Below are positions 15,284 to 22,778 of a stretch of 26,478 bases of DNA, in pieces. Every line of letters begins with the position of its first letter. Positions within the stretch are counted from its first letter, which is position 1. The notes beneath the pieces were generated by a model. The model ran no database searches, was not told where the DNA came from, and saw only the letters and a list, made by a program, of their open reading frames with translations. Position numbers and translations under genes: made by a program. Where the stretch lies: contig JAEWWW010000068.1 in the NCBI GenBank assembly GCA_023396215.1, forward strand, positions 1-26,478, written 5' to 3'. The DNA is from Bacillota bacterium. Lineage in GTDB: Bacteria; Bacillota; Clostridia; Oscillospirales; Ruminococcaceae.

Positions 15284-16425
15284 GGCCGGGCCTCCTTCTG
15301 CCGGGGGGCGGCGCTGCCCTGCGCCTGCGCCATCTGGGCAAGGTAGTCGGTAATCTGGCGGCGGCAGAGGGCTTCGGTATCTCCGCTTTCACAGCACCGA
15401 TACCATTCTATGGTGTATGCCAGCGCTTTATGAAGCGGCAGGCAGGGCCGCCAGCCCAGCAGGCTTTTGGCCTTGGTGCAATCCAGCGCCAGCAGGGTGC
15501 TTTCATGAGGGGCGTTTTGCTGGGGCGGCGTGGCCCATGAGCCGCTGCCCCAAAGGGCCACCAGCTGCTCCACAAGCCTGCCCACCGTGCAGGTAGCCTC
15601 AAGGTCGGGGCCGAAGTTCCACGCCCCGCCAAAGGCCGGGCCCTGCTCCAGCAGCCGCCGGCCCAGAAGCAGGTAGCCGTACAGCGGCTCCAGCACATGC
15701 TGCCAGGGGCGCACCGCCTGTGGGTTGCGCAGCTGGATGACCTGCCCCGCCCGCAGCGCCCGTATGCAGTCGGGCAGGATGCGGTCGGGCGACCAGTCGC
15801 CCCCGCCGATGACGTTGCCCGCCCGCACGGTGGCCACCGCCTTGCGGTGCTGGGGGTAGTGTTGCGGGTCAAAAAAAGAGCGCTGCCAGCAGGCGGCCAC
15901 CAGTTCGGCGCAGCCCTTGCTGGCGCTGTAGGGGTCGTGCCCGCCCAGCGGGTCGGTTTCGCGGTAGCCCCAAAGCTGCTCGCGGTTTTCGTAGCATTTA
16001 TCCGAGGCAATCAGCACGGCCGCCACCGGGCCGGGGGCCTTTCGCAGGCATTCCAGCAGGTTGGCGGTGCCGATGACATTGGTCTGTAAGGTTTCGAGGG
16101 GTTGGGCGTAGGAGAGCCGTACAATCGGCTGGGCGGCCAGATGAAAGACTACATCGGGCCGGCAGCGGTCAAAGGCCGCCTGCAGGGCGGCAGCGTCCCG
16201 GATATCCCCCTCGATGTGTTCCAGCTTATCCCGCAGCCCCGACAGCACAAAGTTATCCTCCGGGGTGGCGGGGGGCAGGGCAAAGCCGGTTACCTCGGCC
16301 CCCAGCATCCGCAGCCAGATGCAGAGCCAGGAGCCTTTAAAGCCGGTGTGGCCGGTGACCAGCACCCGCTTGCCCCGGTAGGCGCCGCCAAATCCGGCGG
16401 CGGGGTTCAGTTCCAGCACTTCCAT
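15280..16425 (-). CDS. rfbG: CDP-glucose 4,6-dehydratase
   Basis: Extended SDR enzyme that turns CDP-glucose into CDP-4-keto-6-deoxyglucose using bound NAD+. Counting from the upstream ATG at 16446, features are: NAD-binding GHTGFKG (32-38), the adjacent SWL typical of RfbG, FHLAAQPIVRLSY (about 100-113), SDKCYEN (148-154) and the catalytic YSASK (173-177). The start is uncertain. The ATG at 16423-16425 gives 381 residues, has a weak GGGA at 8 nt and leaves a leader closer to known RfbG; the ATG at 16446 adds seven residues and has only a distant GGAG. Either overlaps the end of rfbF. It shares a 4-nt overlap with the ThDP gene downstream. Confidence 0.92.
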   Translation of the reverse strand: MEVLELNPAAGFGGAYRGKRVLVTGHTGFKGSWLCIWLRMLGAEVTGFALPPATPEDNFVLSGLRDKLEHIEGDIRDAAALQAAFDRCRPDVVFHLAAQPIVRLSYAQPLETLQTNVIGTANLLECLRKAPGPVAAVLIASDKCYENREQLWGYRETDPLGGHDPYSASKGCAELVAACWQRSFFDPQHYPQHRKAVATVRAGNVIGGGDWSPDRILPDCIRALRAGQVIQLRNPQAVRPWQHVLEPLYGYLLLGRRLLEQGPAFGGAWNFGPDLEATCTVGRLVEQLVALWGSGSWATPPQQNAPHESTLLALDCTKAKSLLGWRPCLPLHKALAYTIEWYRCCESGDTEALCRRQITDYLAQMAQAQGSAAPRQKEARP

Positions 16426-17177
16426 GGCTGCTGTCCCGAGGCCCATAGCTGGTTGACCCGCTCCACATCCTTGTGGGTGTCGATGGCTGTCCAGAAGCCC
16501 TTGTGGCGAAAGACCGAAAGCTGCCCTTCGGTGGCCAGACGGTGCAGCGGCTCCTGCTCAAAGGAGCAGTCGCCCTCGGGGATATAATCAAACACCTTGC
16601 GGTCGAGCACCATGTAGCCGCCGTTGATGATATCCTCCAGCACCGGCTTTTCTTTGAAGCCCACCACCGTCTCACCCTCGGTTTGGATGACGCCGAAGGG
16701 GGAAACAGGATGCACCCCGGTGAGGGTGGCCAGCCGCCCGGTGGATTTGTGGTAATCATAGAGCTGGGCAATATCCAGATCGCACAGCCCGTCGCCATAG
16801 GTGAGCATAACATGCTGCCCGTCGATATATGGCTCTATCTGCTTGACGCGGCCGCCGGTGAGGGTATCCGGCCCGGTATCCACCAGCGTGACCCGCCAGC
16901 TTTCGCCGCTGCCTGTATGGAAAACAGGCTGGCTGCTCTGGTCGGTGGTGACGGTGAAGCTGCTGCCCCGCCAGCACATCTCGACAAAGTAGCGCTTTAT
17001 CATTTCTCCCTTATAGCCAAGACAAAGGATAAAATCGTCGAAGCCATAGTGGGCGTAGGTTTTCATAATATGCCAGATAATCGGCTGGCCGCCAATCTCT
17101 ACCAGAGGCTTGGGGCGAAACTCGGTTTCTTCCCGCATGCGGGTGCCGCGGCCGCCGCAGAGTATCACGGTTTTCAT
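16407..17177 (-). CDS. rfbF: Glucose-1-phosphate cytidylyltransferase
   Basis: First enzyme of the CDP-sugar route: glucose 1-phosphate plus CTP gives CDP-glucose and pyrophosphate. 256 residues, the standard RfbF length. Nucleotide-binding GGRGTRM (8-14) with the RPKPLVEIGG segment (21-30), the metal-binding YGDGLCDLD (126-134), and the C-terminal GFWTAIDTHKDVERVN typical of RfbF are all present. It is the promoter-proximal gene of the seven-gene operon and overlaps rfbG. The ATG at 17175-17177 has AAAGGA about 13 nt upstream; an 8-bp inverted repeat (17176-17183 / 17194-17201) overlaps both the SD and the first two bases of the start codon. Confidence 0.95.
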   Translation of the reverse strand: MKTVILCGGRGTRMREETEFRPKPLVEIGGQPIIWHIMKTYAHYGFDDFILCLGYKGEMIKRYFVEMCWRGSSFTVTTDQSSQPVFHTGSGESWRVTLVDTGPDTLTGGRVKQIEPYIDGQHVMLTYGDGLCDLDIAQLYDYHKSTGRLATLTGVHPVSPFGVIQTEGETVVGFKEKPVLEDIINGGYMVLDRKVFDYIPEGDCSFEQEPLHRLATEGQLSVFRHKGFWTAIDTHKDVERVNQLWASGQQPWKCWN

Positions 17178-17622
17178 GTGAAATGTTCATTCCTTTCACA
17201 TCATTTCAGGCGCAAAACGCCCCTTTTCAGCAGAAGCGTTTTGCGGGCCGGCCGCGGTGCCCGCCGCGGGCGAGAGGGGCCGGCAGGGCAGGGGCCTGTG
17301 CGCTTTTTGGCGCCGGAGCCCCCCCTTATCCCCGTAGGGATGGTGGACAGGACATGCATGGGAGCAGGCGCAATCCTTCTGAACCTCCGGGCTGCTCCCG
17401 GGGTCGGCCGCGCGCAGTGCGGGCTTCACCCTTTCATTTTATGCGCCAGCGCGGCGGGTTGCTATTATTCAAAAAAGCGGTTTTTTCGTGAATTTATCTT
17501 TTTTTGCAATATAATCTTTAAATATTGTGGTAAATTAATAGAAGGCTGCCAAATGTAACAATACGGCTCTTGCAGATTTGTAAATATTTTTTTAAAAATG
17601 CCACAAGACCCGGCTTTTGTGG
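17178..17622. other. Divergent intergenic region, 5' leader of the sugar operon
   Basis: About 445 nt with no credible gene. The left two-thirds is GC-rich and would be the rfbF leader: an 8-bp inverted repeat at the start codon, a 10-bp hairpin CGCAAAACGC (17211-17220) / GCGTTTTGCG (17236-17245), and an 8-bp stem GGGAGCAG (17360-17367) / CTGCTCCC (17392-17399). From about 17460 it becomes AT-rich, the likely promoter zone for both directions, but no good minus-strand -35/-10 pair was found. Confidence 0.6.
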
Positions 17623-17628
17623 TATGAT
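17623..17628 (+). promoter_or_regulatory. Extended -10 promoter of the DEAD-box gene
   Basis: TGG followed by TATGAT forms an extended -10; the -35 region is poor. It lies 77 nt before the ATG, so the transcript would include the attenuator-like hairpin. Confidence 0.45.
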
Positions 17629-17659
17629 AGAGATAACTAAATTTCATGGTCGTTATTGC

Positions 17660-17687
17660 GAGCAAGGAGAATAAGCCTTGCTCTTTT
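17660..17687 (+). terminator. Attenuator-like hairpin in the DEAD-box leader
   Basis: GAGCAAGG (17660-17667), loop of 8 nt, CCTTGCTC (17676-17683) and TTTT (17684-17687): a short intrinsic-terminator shape between the promoter and the start codon at 17706. Confidence 0.5.
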
Positions 17688-17705
17688 CACGGGAAGAGAG
17701 GTACA

Positions 17706-19445
17706 ATGAGCAACAACTTATTTGAAGATATGGGGCTTTCCCCCGCGGTCATTCGGGCAGTGGAGGAGATGGGCTATACCGAACCCACCAAGATACAGGC
17801 CGAGGCTATCCCCCTGCTGATGCAGGGCAGGGATGTCGTTGGACGGTCCAGCACCGGCACCGGCAAAACCGCCGCTTTTGGCATACCGGCGGTGGAGAGC
17901 ATCCCCGAGGATTGCATCAGGCCGCAGGTGCTGGTGCTTTGCCCCACCCGGGAGCTTGCCATGCAGATTTGCGGCGAGCTGAAAAAATACGCGAAATATA
18001 AGCCGCAGGTGCGCCTTGCGGCCATCTATGGCGGCCAGCCGATGGAAGGGCAGATTCGCCTGCTGCGCACCGCCAACATTGTGGTGGGCACCCCCGGCCG
18101 CATCATGGACCACATGCGCCGCCACACCCTTAAGCTGGAGCAGCTAAAAATGGTGGTGCTGGATGAAGCCGACGAGATGCTCAACATGGGCTTTATCGAG
18201 GATATCCAGACCATCCTCACCGAGGTGCCCGAGGAACGGCAGACGGTGCTGTTTTCGGCCACCATGCCTCCCGCCATCATGGACATTACCCGGCAGTTTC
18301 AGACCGAACCCGAGGTGGTCGCGGTGGATAAGGGGCAAAAGACGGTGGATACCATCGAGCAGTACTACTACTTTGTACCCCAGATATGGAAGATGGACGC
18401 CCTTAACCTGCTGCTGCAGGCTCATGAGCCCAAGCGGTCGGTGGTGTTTTGCAACACCCGCAAGATGGTGGATGAGCTGGTGGTCTACCTCAACGACCAC
18501 GGCTTTAAGAGCATCGGCCTGCACGGCGACATGAAGCAGACGGTGCGCAGCCAGGTGATGCAGAGCTTTAAAACCGGGCGCATCACCATTCTGGTGGGCA
18601 CCGACGTTGTGGCCCGGGGCATCGACGTAGAGGATATCGACGCCGTTTTTAACTACGATATTCCGCAGGAGTATGAATACTATATTCACCGCATCGGGCG
18701 CACCGGGCGGGCAGGCAAAAAAGGCACCTCCTACACCCTTGCCTGCAACCGCAAGCAGGCCGACACCATCCGCGAGATACAGCGCTATGTCAAGACCAGC
18801 ATTGTGGAAAAACCGCTGCCCTCGGCTGAGGATATTCTGCAAAAGCGGCTGGAAAAGCTGGCCGATAAGGTGGGCCGGGCGCTGGAAAGCGAGCTTGACC
18901 CCCGGGGCGAGGCTCTGGTGGGCCTGTTGCTGGAGCAGGGCCACGAGCCGACCCGCATTGCGGCGGCACTGGCCGGGCTGGCAGCCGGTAAGGATAAGCG
19001 TCAGGTGCCGGTGATTAAGATTGAGCCTATCCGCCGCGCTGGCCCCGGCGAGCATGGCAAGGCGGTCTCGGTGCGGGTCAACGTCGGCCGCAACCAAAAG
19101 ATTGCCCCCAACTTTATCGTGGGCGCCATTGTGGACAGCACCGGCCTGCCCGCCAGAGCGGTGGGTAAAATCCAGATTTACAACGACCACACCACCATTG
19201 GCATGTCCCCCGAGGACGCCCAGCTGGTGATGGATACCATGCAGGACAGCCGCATCAACAACAACCGGGTCAACTTCAGCATCACCGACGAGCAGCCCCG
19301 GCCCTTTTACCCCGACCGCAGGGGCGGCGGCGACAGCCGCGGCAGCTACCGGGGCGGGCCGCGCGGCGGCAGAGGCTTTAGAGAAGACCGGGAGAGGGGC
19401 CACCGCGACGCCGGCCCCCGCAGAAGAAAACCCGAAAGCTATTAA
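17706..19445 (+). CDS. DEAD-box ATP-dependent RNA helicase (DeaD/CsdA type)
   Basis: 579-residue RNA helicase from the ATG at 17706 (AGAGAGG upstream; an in-frame ATG at 17646 precedes the leader hairpin and is rejected). Motifs in order: Q motif region EPTKIQAEAIP, motif I SSTGTGKT (48-55), PTRELA (80-85), TPGR (129-132), DEAD (153-156), SAT (184-186), ARGID (303-307), HRIGRTGRAG (328-337). After a spacer (about 375-440), residues 453-526 form a DbpA/CsdA-like RNA-binding domain, and 535-575 an Arg/Gly-rich tail (RGG-type) that binds RNA non-specifically. Such proteins help ribosome assembly and mRNA decay and are often induced by cold. It is monocistronic, with its own terminator. Confidence 0.95.
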   Translation: MSNNLFEDMGLSPAVIRAVEEMGYTEPTKIQAEAIPLLMQGRDVVGRSSTGTGKTAAFGIPAVESIPEDCIRPQVLVLCPTRELAMQICGELKKYAKYKPQVRLAAIYGGQPMEGQIRLLRTANIVVGTPGRIMDHMRRHTLKLEQLKMVVLDEADEMLNMGFIEDIQTILTEVPEERQTVLFSATMPPAIMDITRQFQTEPEVVAVDKGQKTVDTIEQYYYFVPQIWKMDALNLLLQAHEPKRSVVFCNTRKMVDELVVYLNDHGFKSIGLHGDMKQTVRSQVMQSFKTGRITILVGTDVVARGIDVEDIDAVFNYDIPQEYEYYIHRIGRTGRAGKKGTSYTLACNRKQADTIREIQRYVKTSIVEKPLPSAEDILQKRLEKLADKVGRALESELDPRGEALVGLLLEQGHEPTRIAAALAGLAAGKDKRQVPVIKIEPIRRAGPGEHGKAVSVRVNVGRNQKIAPNFIVGAIVDSTGLPARAVGKIQIYNDHTTIGMSPEDAQLVMDTMQDSRINNNRVNFSITDEQPRPFYPDRRGGGDSRGSYRGGPRGGRGFREDRERGHRDAGPRRRKPESY

Positions 19446-19451
19446 AAAGAA

Positions 19452-19482
19452 AAACCGCCGATTTGCTATCAATCGGCGGTTT
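19452..19482. terminator. Convergent bidirectional terminator
   Basis: 12-bp stem AAACCGCCGATT (19452-19463) / AATCGGCGGTTT (19471-19482), 7-nt loop. T-rich on the plus side (TTTCTCTTTT) and strongly on the minus side (TTTTTCTTTTT), serving the helicase and the SurA-like gene. Confidence 0.88.
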
Positions 19483-19487
19483 CTCTT

Positions 19488-20153
19488 TTATGGCATATTC
19501 AGATAACGGATATTGTCCTTTTTAATATAATTCTGAGCCAGCTTATCCACCATCGCGCTCCACTCCTGCCGCTGCTTGGTATCCCAACGGGACATCTCAC
19601 TGCTGCCGGTTTTTTCAAGGGCCACCTGTCGCAGATATTTGTCTATAAATATCTCCTTGCGCAGGAGGTCATATTGAGTATCCCAATACTCATCCCAGGT
19701 CATACCCAGCCCCTCTAAGAAGGCATCGGCAAATTCAGTGTTATCGGTGAGTTTGCTAAAATCTTCTTTTTGCAGGTCGATTAAATCATAAACCTCATCA
19801 TCGCTGACCTGAACCCCTGCTTGCAGAGCAAGGTTGTACAGAGCCTCCCGCCTTAGAAGGTGCTTCAGCGCGTTCTCTGTGGCGTCGGGGTCGTTGGTGA
19901 GCTGCCTTCTGCCTGCAATCAGTTCGAGTTCATCCTTTTCTACCTGAATGGTTTTTCCCTGAGCGGCGATAGTGCCGGAGGCTTTAGATGCGATTTTGTC
20001 CTGTTCCAGCCGACCGAACTCCCGCATTGTATCTAATACTTTAATTGGCTGCGATGCTTCTGATGCCATGGTATCCTTCGCGCCGGCAGGCACCGCGAAG
20101 ATGATGAATGTGCAGAGTAACAGGGCAGAACAACAATAAATTATTTTTTTCAT
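19488..20153 (-). CDS. Secreted SurA-N-like chaperone-type protein
   Basis: 221 residues with a cleavable signal peptide (MKKIIYCCSALLLC, hydrophobic to about 22, probable cleavage after AGA at 25). The mature part resembles the SurA/PrsA N-terminal chaperone fold: KDELELIAGRRQL (73-85), NALKHLLRREALYNLALQAGVQVSDDEVYDLI (94-125, the typical helix before the DDEV turn), followed by helices to about 200. No PPIase (parvulin) domain follows, and no lipobox is clear, so it differs from PrsA. It probably assists folding or acts as a structural protein outside the membrane; exact role unknown. The ATG is preceded by AAGGAGG. The gene is visibly more AT-rich than the flanking helicase and glycosylase. 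Confidence 0.7.
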   Translation of the reverse strand: MKKIIYCCSALLLCTFIIFAVPAGAKDTMASEASQPIKVLDTMREFGRLEQDKIASKASGTIAAQGKTIQVEKDELELIAGRRQLTNDPDATENALKHLLRREALYNLALQAGVQVSDDEVYDLIDLQKEDFSKLTDNTEFADAFLEGLGMTWDEYWDTQYDLLRKEIFIDKYLRQVALEKTGSSEMSRWDTKQRQEWSAMVDKLAQNYIKKDNIRYLNMP

Positions 20154-20198
20154 CTGTCGTACCTCCTTAACTTACGGTTAAGGGTATTCTACTTCTAT

Positions 20199-20204
20199 AT
20201 TATA
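20199..20204 (-). promoter_or_regulatory. -10 element upstream of the SurA-like gene
   Basis: TATAAT on the minus strand, 46 nt before the start codon; no convincing -35. A CTTAAC/GTTAAG inverted repeat (20166-20182) sits between it and the start and touches the SD. Confidence 0.45.
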
Positions 20205-20471
20205 GCGCTTACTTCAAAAAGCCGGAAATATAAGCGGCAAAGTTTATAGACAATTAATCAGTCTCAAAAATTTTACAAATCAAATTGAATGTAATCTGTT
20301 TGAGGTACCGGGCCTCCCAATTGAAGTCCATTTCTGTCCATTCTCGTTATAGTATACAGGGCCAGATTTTGCCCCCTGTGCCAAAGGCGCTAAAATAAAT
20401 TTCCCCACTCTACATTGCGCCTGAAATATGTTACAATCTTGACAAACACAGTAAAGGAGGTACAGCGGCAG
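20205..20471. other. Divergent intergenic region before the glycosylase gene
   Basis: No gene seen. Contains a small ACAGGG/CCCTGT hairpin (about 20357-20380), an extended -10 for the plus strand (20429-20437) and the SD AAAGGAGG (20453-20460). The frame open from 20415 is not a convincing N-terminus. Confidence 0.55.
20429..20437 (+). promoter_or_regulatory. Extended -10 for the glycosylase gene
   Basis: TG-T-TACAAT (TG at 20429-20430, -10 at 20432-20437), 34 nt before the start codon; -35 not convincing. Confidence 0.4.
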
Positions 20472-21149
20472 ATGCACCGCCAACCCACCGAGCTTTACCG
20501 GCTGTTGCTGGCCGCCTATGGTTCCCAGCACTGGTGGCCAGCCCAAACCGAATACGAGATGATGGTGGGAGCCATACTGACCCAAAACATCAGTTGGAAA
20601 CGGGTGGAGCAGGCCATCGCCAATCTGGGACAAAAGCTGACCCCGGAGTATATCCTCGCCGCGCCTGACGAGGACATTATCAGCGATATCCGCCCGGCGG
20701 GCTACTTCACCGCCAAAACCCGTTACCTGAAAAACCTGACCCGCTGGTACAAAGAGGCGGGGTGCGACCTTTCGCGGTTCCGGGACAGCGACCCCATGGC
20801 GCTGCGCCGCAGCCTGCTGGCCATCTGCGGGGTGGGGCGCGAAACCGCCGATAGCATCGTGCTGTATGGGGCGGAGCTGCCTGTGTTTGTCATCGACGCC
20901 TACACCAAGCGGCTGATGACCCGGCTGGGCTATAAGGGCAACCTGGAGTATGACCGGCTGCGGCAGTACTTTGAGCAAAGCCTGCCCCGGGACGCGGCGG
21001 TGTATCAGGAGCTGCACGCGCTGATTGTGCGCCACTGCTCCGGCTGCTGCAAGGCCAAGCCGCTGTGCGCGGGCTGCCCGCTGGAGGGGCACTGCCCCAC
21101 AGGCATCGGCAGCGCTTTTCATTGCGCGGAGAGTGCGGCCGGGGTATAA
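20472..21149 (+). CDS. EndoIII-superfamily DNA glycosylase, MagIII-like
   Basis: 225-residue HhH-GPD DNA repair glycosylase. Helix-hairpin-helix LLAICGVGRETADSIVLYG (115-133) has Glu124 where bifunctional endonuclease III has its catalytic Lys; the Asp of the superfamily is Asp142 (VFVIDAYTKRL). This combination matches MagIII-type 3-methyladenine glycosylases rather than Nth, so a monofunctional glycosylase is expected. A C-terminal 4Fe-4S motif is intact: Cys192-x6-Cys199-x2-Cys202-x5-Cys208. The start is the ATG at 20472 with AAAGGAGG (20453-20460) 11 nt upstream; a frame-extended ATG at 20415 overlaps the promoter and is rejected. It acts in base-excision repair in the cytoplasm. The stop codon overlaps the next gene's -10. 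Confidence 0.87.
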   Translation: MHRQPTELYRLLLAAYGSQHWWPAQTEYEMMVGAILTQNISWKRVEQAIANLGQKLTPEYILAAPDEDIISDIRPAGYFTAKTRYLKNLTRWYKEAGCDLSRFRDSDPMALRRSLLAICGVGRETADSIVLYGAELPVFVIDAYTKRLMTRLGYKGNLEYDRLRQYFEQSLPRDAAVYQELHALIVRHCSGCCKAKPLCAGCPLEGHCPTGIGSAFHCAESAAGV

Positions 21150-21150
21150 T
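21122..21150 (+). promoter_or_regulatory. Promoter of the GT4 gene inside the end of the glycosylase gene
   Basis: -35 TTGCGC (21122-21127), 17-nt spacer, perfect -10 TATAAT (21145-21150) overlapping the glycosylase stop codon. Gives a leader of about 178 nt. Confidence 0.65.
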
Positions 21151-21156
21151 TATAGA

Positions 21157-21322
21157 CAGGCGATGGATTGCCTTTCACTTGGGCGGAACGCCTGCTCCCC
21201 CATGCAAGGAAGCAACAACCGGCGCGGCTTGTTTTACCCGCTACCCCCAAGGCAACCGAGCCTGAGAGGGAAGGGCATAAAACAGGCGGGCGTCTTGGTT
21301 CACAACAGAACAGGAACTAAAA
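21157..21322 (+). promoter_or_regulatory. Structured 5' leader of the GT4 gene
   Basis: Nested pairing is visible: AGGCG/CGCCT (21158-21162 / 21189-21193); a long stem in which CTTGTTTTA (21228-21236) pairs with TAAAACAGG (21278-21286) and continues with CCC (21237-21239) / GGG (21273-21275) across a 2-nt bulge; and an inner AGGC/GCCT hairpin (21250-21263). No known riboswitch was recognised. Confidence 0.45.
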
Positions 21323-21334
21323 ATGGAGGAACAA

Positions 21335-22618
21335 ATGTCCAGGTTAACGATTGGTCTTTTCAATGATTCCTTTCCGCCGATTATCGATGGCGTGGCCAAT
21401 GCGGTGCTTAACTATGCCACCTTCATTCAGAAAAATCACGGTGAGGCTGTGGTGGCAACTCCGCGTTATCCCGACGTAACCGACGACTATCCCTTTAAGG
21501 TCATTCGTTATGCCAGCGCTGGGCTGGGCAAAAAAATAGGCTACCGGGCGGGATACCCCTTTGACCTCACGGCGGTGGCGGCTATACAAAAGTGCAAGCT
21601 GGATATCATCCATAGCCACTGCCCCTTTGTATCCACCATGCTGGCAAGGGTGATGCGCTACTACACCGGCGTGCCGATTGTGTTTACCTATCACACCAAG
21701 TTTGATATCGATATCGGAAAGCGGGTAGCCCTTAGGCCGATGCAGGAGGTTTCTCTGCACTTTTTGGTGAGCAACATTAACGCCTGCGACGAGGTCTGGG
21801 TGGTTTCGGAGGGCGCGGGCGAAAACCTGCGCAGCATCGGCTATAAGGGGCAGTATATTGTGATGCCCAACGGCACCGATTTTACCCGGGGCCGCTCTCC
21901 CCGGCAGGATGTGGAAACGCTGCGCCTTAGGCACGGCATTGCCCCCGACGAAACGGTACTGCTTTTTGTGGGCCGGATGATGTGGTATAAGGGCATCCGT
22001 CTGATTTTGGACGGTCTGAAGGACGCGGTGGCCGAGGACTGCCGGTTCAAGATGATTTTTATCGGGGATGGCTATGAACGGCAGGATATGATGGCCTACG
22101 CCAAAGAAAACGGCCTTGAAGAGCAGTGCATCTTCCCCGGCGCTGTGCGGGACAGGGAAGAGCTGCGGTGCTACTACAGCATGGCCGACCTGTTCTTGTT
22201 CCCATCCACCTACGACACCAACGGCCTTGTGGTGCGCGAAGCCGCCGCCTGCGAATGCCCTTGCCTGCTGGTGCGGGGCAGCTGCGCCGCCGAAGGGGTG
22301 ATTGACGGCGACACCGGGCTGCTGATAGACGAAACCAGCCATGCCCTTGGACGGGCGGTGGTGGTAGCCTGCGCCGACCGCCAGCGGCTGCGGCGGATAG
22401 GCCGCCATGCTTCTGAAAAGCTGTACCTCTCGTGGGAGGACGCGGTGGCCCAAGCCTATGAGCGCTATCAGGTGGTGCTGCAAAACGCGGTACCCCGCAA
22501 GCGCAAGCTGATGCCCGCAGGGATGCTGCACAAGCAGGCCAAAGGCATGCGCCGGACCTACCGCAGGGTGCAGAGCAAGGTGATTCGCAGGGTGCGCCGC
22601 TTCTTGGATGAGCTTTGA
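21335..22618 (+). CDS. Family 4 glycosyltransferase (glycolipid-type)
   Basis: 427-residue GT-B retaining glycosyltransferase. The N-terminal domain starts RLTIGLFNDSFPPIIDGVAN (3-22), typical of diacylglycerol glucosyltransferases, with HSHCPF (93-98) and FTYHTKFD (117-124). In the C-terminal domain FVGRMMWYKG (211-220), FIGDGYER (242-249) and PSTYDTNGLVVREAAACE (290-307) bind the nucleotide sugar; the usual E-x7-E pair reads Asp294 and Glu302 here. A strongly basic tail (about 387-427) could hold the protein at the membrane. The ATG at 21335 is chosen because GGAGG (21325-21329) precedes it by 5 nt; the ATG at 21323 overlaps that SD. It probably glycosylates a membrane lipid. It has its own promoter and a structured leader. 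Confidence 0.88.
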   Translation: MSRLTIGLFNDSFPPIIDGVANAVLNYATFIQKNHGEAVVATPRYPDVTDDYPFKVIRYASAGLGKKIGYRAGYPFDLTAVAAIQKCKLDIIHSHCPFVSTMLARVMRYYTGVPIVFTYHTKFDIDIGKRVALRPMQEVSLHFLVSNINACDEVWVVSEGAGENLRSIGYKGQYIVMPNGTDFTRGRSPRQDVETLRLRHGIAPDETVLLFVGRMMWYKGIRLILDGLKDAVAEDCRFKMIFIGDGYERQDMMAYAKENGLEEQCIFPGAVRDREELRCYYSMADLFLFPSTYDTNGLVVREAAACECPCLLVRGSCAAEGVIDGDTGLLIDETSHALGRAVVVACADRQRLRRIGRHASEKLYLSWEDAVAQAYERYQVVLQNAVPRKRKLMPAGMLHKQAKGMRRTYRRVQSKVIRRVRRFLDEL

Positions 22619-22657
22619 GCGGACCTCCTGTGAGGTAAAATAGAACACCATATTTTA

Positions 22658-22692
22658 AAACAGCCCCAATCCTTTTAGGATTGGGGCTGTTT
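22658..22692. terminator. Bidirectional intrinsic terminator
   Basis: Perfect 15-bp stem AAACAGCCCCAATCC (22658-22672) / GGATTGGGGCTGTTT (22678-22692), 5-nt loop. Short T run on plus, TTTTAAAA on minus. Confidence 0.82.
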
Positions 22693-22778
22693 GTGGCATC
22701 CGCCGCCGTGCTATACCAGAAACCAGACACCGTAGCTCCGCTTCTGCCTCCGGTTTTGGATGCAAGCCGACATACGTT

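Noticed and set aside
16473..17558. Plus-strand open frame over rfbF and its leader
   Set aside because: Antisense to rfbF motifs, no SD, His/Gly/Val-rich shadow composition.
18144..19472. Long minus-strand open frame (442 codons) opposite the helicase
   Set aside because: It is an antisense shadow of a high-GC gene with clear DEAD-box motifs; no SD and low-complexity composition.
21240..21290. TPP riboswitch suggested by CCTGAGAGGGAA
   Set aside because: The other conserved TPP segments (pyrophosphate-sensor arm) are absent and the downstream gene is unrelated to thiamine.
21344..22651. Minus-strand open frame (435 codons) opposite the GT4 gene
   Set aside because: Antisense shadow; the plus strand encodes a well-conserved glycosyltransferase.
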